NCBI RefSeq assembly: GCF_013116825.1
Contig: NZ_JABFNS010000041.1
Coordinates: forward strand, 1 to 61,512
Direction of reading: 5' to 3'
DNA length: 61,512 bases
Source of the DNA: Myxococcus xanthus
Lineage (GTDB): Bacteria > Myxococcota > Myxococcia > Myxococcales > Myxococcaceae
The notes beneath the pieces are model-generated. The model was not told where the DNA came from. It was given only the letters and a program-made list of their open reading frames with translations, and made no database searches. A program made the translations under genes and the position numbers. The stretch's first letter is position 1, and each line of letters starts with the position of its first letter. Positions 57,464 to 61,512 of the stretch are shown here, piece after piece.

Positions 57464-58527
57464 TTCTGGAGTCGCTCCGCCAGGACGCTAGGCCACGCCA
57501 AGGTCACCCCGACCGAGTCGCAGAGCGACTGCCATTCAGGATCCGAGGGTTCTCGCTCGGCAACCAGGTAGGCACGGACGGGCGTACCAAACGAGGCGAG
57601 CCGCTGGCGGTAACGCAGCACTTGGCCGAGGCCAAGTCGGAGTTGCCTTTCCTCGTTGTCAACGGTGAGTGACTTGACCTCCGCGACGCAGAGGGTCTCT
57701 CCATCATGCCAGAGGAGGTCGTAGGCGGGGTCGTCGTTGGCTGGCGAGAGCGGTTTGTGCCCGTGCTGCTGGACCACGTCGGCCAAGAGATTCTGGGTCT
57801 TGGCGTGGCCTCGGATTCCGCGCTCGACAACCGCAGGGTCTACTGGGAACGGGTCACGCTCGGAGAGAGCTGCCTCTTCGTTTGCACGGAGGTAAGTCCG
57901 TCCTATCTTTGCAGCCTCCAACGAGTGTGGAAGCAGGCCCGCCATCGGGCGCTTGGCCTGTGCCCGGAGCAAAACTTGGACAGCAGTGCTGAGCTTCGGG
58001 AACGCGTCGACTACCTCCGCAGGCATTTTGAATAGATAGCCCTGCCCGCCACGCACACCGTCCGTTCGAATCTGGAACGGTAGGTAGAGGTTCCCCTTGG
58101 GATAAGCGCTTTGCACCGCGCTGTAGGCGGCCCTGAGAGTGCTCACGTTCGCCCTCAGCTCATCCAAGTGCAGTGGCTCGGGGAGTTCGAAGGGGCCGTG
58201 TAGGCCGCGAAAGTACCCCGGCCGCTTGAATGGTTGCTCCCCGCGGCTTGCGGTTCCGCGTGCTCCCCAAAGGGTCTCGGCCTCCCAGTGCCCGCCCTGC
58301 GCCACGGACCAGGACTCAATCCGGTTGCGCTCAGTCGAGTAGTGGAAAACGATGTCGCCCTCCTCTACTTCTCGTACGAGGGAATAGCCCCAGTACGGCT
58401 TGTTGCCCTTGCGGGTCTGAGGCGCGTGGAGGTCCACTCCGATGTCGGGCCGGTTCGTCCCCTCCATCCAGAATCGCTGCGCTGGGTTGTCTGCCCACCA
58501 CCGGTTGAGCTTCATGGGGCTGAACAT
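57460..58527 (-). CDS. EVE-like plus PD-(D/E)XK nuclease, candidate type IV restriction enzyme (cargo)
   Basis: The 355-residue protein has an N-terminal PUA/EVE-like part: RWWADNPAQRFWMEGTNR, GYSLVREVEEGDIVFHYSTERNRIESWS. These domains read modified bases in DNA or RNA. The C-terminus has HAKTQNLLADVVQQHG and YDLLWHDGETLCVAEVKSLT, where D...(E)VK fits the PD-(D/E)XK core, then LGLGQVLRYRQRLASFG with a Q motif. Together this suggests cutting of modified foreign DNA. ATG at 58527 is used; 58515 is possible. It is translated just before the DUF4238 gene. Confidence 0.65.
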   Translation of the reverse strand: MFSPMKLNRWWADNPAQRFWMEGTNRPDIGVDLHAPQTRKGNKPYWGYSLVREVEEGDIVFHYSTERNRIESWSVAQGGHWEAETLWGARGTASRGEQPFKRPGYFRGLHGPFELPEPLHLDELRANVSTLRAAYSAVQSAYPKGNLYLPFQIRTDGVRGGQGYLFKMPAEVVDAFPKLSTAVQVLLRAQAKRPMAGLLPHSLEAAKIGRTYLRANEEAALSERDPFPVDPAVVERGIRGHAKTQNLLADVVQQHGHKPLSPANDDPAYDLLWHDGETLCVAEVKSLTVDNEERQLRLGLGQVLRYRQRLASFGTPVRAYLVAEREPSDPEWQSLCDSVGVTLAWPSVLAERLQK

Positions 58528-58805
58528 TATTCCGAGCCGCCGCAAGAGTCTCCAAGGGGGGCTGCAGTTCCGACCCCATATCTAGCGCACTTCCCGCAGC
58601 AGCGCGTCCTGCGGAAAGAGAACCAGGTCTTAGCAACAGAACAGCAGAGGCCCGTTAGTCATGAACGGAGATGGCCCAGTAGATCCTTCACTGATTCGAA
58701 CCACGGCCGGCCCCCATCGTGGGCTGCTTGCATCGGGAGCGTGGACGGCCGGTTACATTGGGGCTCCTCTCGGTTCCCGCTGACATGAGTGCTCCCGGCA
58801 GCGTC

Positions 58806-59717
58806 TTAAGGTCCACTGCTGCCGCATTTTGGGGCGTTCTCTTCGTCGTCGCTGCTCACCACCTCCGCGTCCACCTCGCCGCGCTCTGCAGGCGTCGTCT
58901 CACGCGCCGCGCGCAGGGACTGCGCGTGACGGGCCTGCAAGCCCTCCAGGGAGAAGGTGGCGTGCAGCTCCTGGCGGGAGTCAGCGCCGCCCATGACGAA
59001 CTCCTTGAGCCGCACCATGGTGTTGAAGTCGGTAGGGTTGTCGACGCGCACGCGGCCCTCGGCGAGGGCCTCCTCGAAGCCGAGGAGGTAGCCGTCAATC
59101 ATCTTCAGGGCGTCGTCCTTGGAGACGGCGATGGCGTTGGCGCGCAGCTCGATGAGCTTCTGGTCCGCCTTGGTGGCGATGCGCGTCTTGGCCTCCTCGC
59201 GGCGGCGCAGGCAGTTGTGCTCCCTGGAGTAGTTGGCGACTAGGGAGGTGGCGACGCCGAAGCGCTCGGCCAGCTCGCGATACGAGGCGTAGCTCGTCAT
59301 GGTGGAACCGTCGGGGAGCGTCTTCACGTCACCGAAGACGAGGGCCTTGTCGAGCTCCTGGCGTGGGAGCGCGGGCTCCTCGGACTTCCGGGGACGGCCC
59401 GTCTTGCGCTTCGCGAGCGGTGGCGTCGGTGGCGCCTCGGGAGGCTCCACAACCTCGGGTGGAGGTTGCCCCGCGAGGAGGCGCTTGCGGCGGCCGAGGC
59501 AGTCGTGCTGCTGGGCGTACTTGGCGACGGCGCTGTGGGCGACACCGAAGCGCTCGGCCAGCTCGCGCAAGGAGGGGAAGCGCCGCTTCACACGGCCCCG
59601 CGTGGTGGGCACCTCCTCGCCTTCCACAAGGAGCTTGTCCACTTCGTCATGGGGCAGCCGCGGGCCTTCAGCCTTCGTGGGGCGCCCCAGTCTCTTGAGG
59701 GGCTTCTTCTGGGCCAT
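58806..59717 (-). CDS. Repeated-HTH protein, small-terminase-like
   Basis: The 303-residue protein has two copies of a module: K(R/T)GRPxK.E.P.LP..E(V/L)DK.L, then (F/Y)(P/A)S(L/Y)[14 protein letters not shown]...H(D/N)CL.RR, at about residues 10-75 and 95-160. Each contains a helix-turn-helix. The last third ([53 protein letters not shown]) resembles small terminase or DNA-packaging recognition proteins. DNA binding is likely; the packaging role is moderately supported. It starts 9 nt after the sigma-like gene. Its 3' end is duplicated at 56198. Confidence 0.55.
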   Translation of the reverse strand: MAQKKPLKRLGRPTKAEGPRLPHDEVDKLLVEGEEVPTTRGRVKRRFPSLRELAERFGVAHSAVAKYAQQHDCLGRRKRLLAGQPPPEVVEPPEAPPTPPLAKRKTGRPRKSEEPALPRQELDKALVFGDVKTLPDGSTMTSYASYRELAERFGVATSLVANYSREHNCLRRREEAKTRIATKADQKLIELRANAIAVSKDDALKMIDGYLLGFEEALAEGRVRVDNPTDFNTMVRLKEFVMGGADSRQELHATFSLEGLQARHAQSLRAARETTPAERGEVDAEVVSSDDEENAPKCGSSGP

Positions 59718-59725
59718 GCCTTCCC

Positions 59726-60535
59726 TCAGCAGCCTCCGGAGGGCTGTGACGCGGCGTCTCCGGCCTGGGTGCGCAGGCGTTGCATCAGCCGCGTGCGCTG
59801 GCGCTTCAGGCGCTGGTACGTCCTCTCGGCTTCGGCGGTGTCGCCCTCGACGAGGCGGCTGACGTAGGCGCGCAGCTTCTCGCGCCGGACGACGGTGGCC
59901 ATGAGGACCTCGACGTCGCTGCGAGGCAGGGTGGCCCGGGCCAGGTGGACCAGCACGGCGTCGCGCTTCACGAAGCTCCGCCGGACGCTGGGCCGCCTGG
60001 GACTCTCCACCGGCGTGGCGGGCCGAGCGTCGGGCAGCCACTCGGCGAGCTGCGCCTGCGTGTACGTCTCGTGCTGCTCCGCGCGCTCCTTGCGGAGGTA
60101 GCGGAACACCTCGCGCGCTGTCTGCTGGCGCAGGCGGGCCGCCGTCCAGTCACCCCAGCGCGAGAGGGGGAAGCCGCGCGCGACGGAGAGGAAGGTGGCG
60201 AGGACGAGCTGGTCCAAGTCCTCCCTGGGCACCGCGTTGCCGAGGATGCGGCGACGCAGGCGATTCAACATGGGGGCGTAGGCGGAGACGAGGGCGGCTG
60301 CCCATGCCGGGCTGGAGGAGGCCTGGCACTCGGCCAGCATGGCCCGGGTGAGGGCCTCCCTCTGTGGGTAGGTTTCCTCGCGCACGTCGGCCAGGGCGGC
60401 CATCACGGACGCGAAGCTTGGGTGGTGGGCCAGGGCCGGCTGACGCACGCGTGCCACCTCGAAGAGGGGCTGGTGCCGCAAGGAGAGGGCTTCCTCCCGG
60501 AGTTGGCCTACGAGGTGGGTGAAGGCGTCTCTCAC
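59726..60535 (-). CDS. Sigma factor-like protein
   Basis: The 269-residue protein resembles a sigma-70 family member. [43 protein letters not shown] looks like region 2. [21 protein letters not shown] looks like its promoter-melting helix. The C-terminal [49 protein letters not shown] has the length and rhythm of region 4, though less conserved. GTG at 60535 overlaps the stop of the nuclease gene. It is the natural candidate to recognise the late elements, which is inference. Confidence 0.55.
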   Translation of the reverse strand: MRDAFTHLVGQLREEALSLRHQPLFEVARVRQPALAHHPSFASVMAALADVREETYPQREALTRAMLAECQASSSPAWAAALVSAYAPMLNRLRRRILGNAVPREDLDQLVLATFLSVARGFPLSRWGDWTAARLRQQTAREVFRYLRKERAEQHETYTQAQLAEWLPDARPATPVESPRRPSVRRSFVKRDAVLVHLARATLPRSDVEVLMATVVRREKLRAYVSRLVEGDTAEAERTYQRLKRQRTRLMQRLRTQAGDAASQPSGGC

Positions 60536-60870
60536 CGGGGGCGGGCCTCCCACCACTCGCGCACCAACTCGAGGAAGTCGTCCAACGGCATGGCGACGAG
60601 GGGCGGCTGCCCGTCGTCCTTGCACACGGCCAGCGGCCAGCGCCCCTCCGGGCACGTCTCCACGGCCTGGCGCAGGGCCTCGCGGACGTTGGTGCGCTGG
60701 TGGGCCTTTGCCTCGACCCAGAAACACGGCACCTCGACGTCGGACACCTCCTGGCCGGTGCGGTACTGGAGGCCGCGGCGGATGAGGGCCTCGGGCATGG
60801 CCTCGCGGAAGCGGTGGACGAGAGTCCGTTCCCAAGCTGCGCCCTTGCGACGGGAGGACGCGCCACTCAC
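60532..60870 (-). CDS. PD-(D/E)XK nuclease, Holliday-junction-resolvase-like
   Basis: The 112-residue protein has GAAWERTLVHRFREAMP near the start, then QYRTGQEVSDVEVPCFWVEAKAHQRTNVREALRQA. The Asp before VEVP, EAK and the Q further on make a PD-(D/E)XK core with an early Glu, as in small phage resolvases. GTG at 60870 overlaps the stop of the exonuclease gene. It belongs to the replication/recombination group. The precise substrate is unknown. Confidence 0.65.
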   Translation of the reverse strand: MSGASSRRKGAAWERTLVHRFREAMPEALIRRGLQYRTGQEVSDVEVPCFWVEAKAHQRTNVREALRQAVETCPEGRWPLAVCKDDGQPPLVAMPLDDFLELVREWWEARPR

Positions 60871-61512
60871 GAGAGGCCCCCATTCTCCTCCAGCAGCCTT
60901 TCCATGTGGCCGCCCCGGGACATGCGCACGGCGAGGCAGCGGGCCACCTCCAGCGCGCAGCGGGCGTCCGCCATGGCGCGGTGAGGCGTCGGCCGGTGGA
61001 GGCCGAATCGCTTCGCCAGGGCGTTGAGGGAGAGGGACTCCACTTCGCCAGTGGCGAGCAGCGGCCACGCGAGGCTGGCGGTGTCGAGGCGGTGGTAGTC
61101 GACGCCGGGCAGGGGCAGGCCGGAGCGGCGGTACCCCTCGGCGAGGAAGCCCCAGTCGAAGCCGGTGTTGTGGCCGGCCACGAGGGTGCTCGCCAGCAGA
61201 GGCGTCACCGTGGCGAGGACCTCGGGCAGAGGCAGGGCGTCCTGCCAGTCCTCGTCGGAATATCCGCACACGGCCAGGGCCTCGGGCTGGGCGTCAGCCA
61301 GTCGGGTGGGCTGCACGCGCGCCTCGTACTCGGCCAGCACCTGGAGGCTGCGGGCGTCGACACGGAGGACGGCAACCTCCAGCACCTCGTGCTGGGAGGC
61401 GTCCAAGCCCGTCGTCTCCAAGTCAATGAAGGAGAGCGTCCTCAGGTGGGCCGGGAGGCCGGGGAACGTCGGCCGGTGAAGGACGGGGGTGGGGGTGGTG
61501 TCGGAACCGGGG
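60867..61512 (-). CDS. DnaQ-like 3'-5' exonuclease (partial, runs off right edge)
   Basis: The frame is open to the right edge, so its start is not visible. It has the DEDDh layout. FIDLETTGLD is motif I, HNTGFDWGFLAEGYR is motif II, and PHRAMADARCALEVAR is motif III with the catalytic His and Asp. This matches the DNA polymerase III epsilon family of proofreading-type exonucleases. The stop overlaps the GTG of the nuclease gene. A role in phage DNA repair or replication is likely. Confidence 0.8.
   Translation of the reverse strand, partial: PGSDTTPTPVLHRPTFPGLPAHLRTLSFIDLETTGLDASQHEVLEVAVLRVDARSLQVLAEYEARVQPTRLADAQPEALAVCGYSDEDWQDALPLPEVLATVTPLLASTLVAGHNTGFDWGFLAEGYRRSGLPLPGVDYHRLDTASLAWPLLATGEVESLSLNALAKRFGLHRPTPHRAMADARCALEVARCLAVRMSRGGHMERLLEENGGLS

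Overview
The window is a high-GC segment dominated by an integrated contractile-tailed phage (myophage-type prophage). The GC-rich codon use and the style of the accessory genes suggest a myxobacterial host (Myxococcota), but no host housekeeping gene is present, so this is inference. Almost all phage genes lie on the minus strand and are packed with ATGA/GTGA stop-start overlaps.

Right to left, in transcription order, the phage part reads: DnaQ-like exonuclease, PD-(D/E)XK nuclease, sigma-like protein and an HTH/small-terminase-like protein (61.5-58.8 kb); integrase and Bro-N antirepressor (53.8-52.3 kb); large terminase (52.2-50.8 kb); portal and MuF-type minor head protein (46.9-43.5 kb); then an unbroken operon of about 10.8 kb with a DNA methylase/prohead protease fusion, scaffold, major capsid protein, connectors, sheath and tube (41.7-30.9 kb). 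Next come the tail chaperone and tape measure (30.3-26.7 kb), the CIS-tube/LysM/hub/spike/gp25 baseplate genes (26.2-22.4 kb), baseplate J and tail protein I with adsorption-type proteins (9.9-5.4 kb), a repeat-containing fibre (3.6-1.7 kb) and small left-end genes.

Each late unit begins at a conserved element, on the minus strand ATGTCCCCGA - about 15 nt - GGCCTTTGTC, which looks like a phage-specific late promoter. Cargo genes sit at these unit boundaries or after terminal genes. They include a degenerate archaemetzincin-like secreted protein, SnoaL-like protein, glycosyltransferase, GIY-YIG and HNH nucleases, NlpC/P60-like protein, a GGDEF-protein pair, a HEPN (DUF4209-like) plus UDG-like pair, an EVE-like/PD-(D/E)XK plus DUF4238 pair, and an AlbA_2 (Schlafen-type) protein. 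Three cargo blocks are bordered by a decayed partial copy of the neighbouring phage gene.

From 11.3 to 18.2 kb lies a foreign island: a truncated LysR regulator and two very large genes of unknown function, bounded by IS66-type ends. It helps separate gp25 from baseplate J by 12.5 kb.

The genes for large terminase, major capsid protein and sheath each carry one frameshift, always at an in-frame Leu-TTA pair. By eye these are the only in-frame TTA codons in the phage structural genes. They may be decay, sequencing error, or something regulated; if the sequence is right and no recoding occurs, the prophage is defective. No tRNA, rRNA or CRISPR array was seen.
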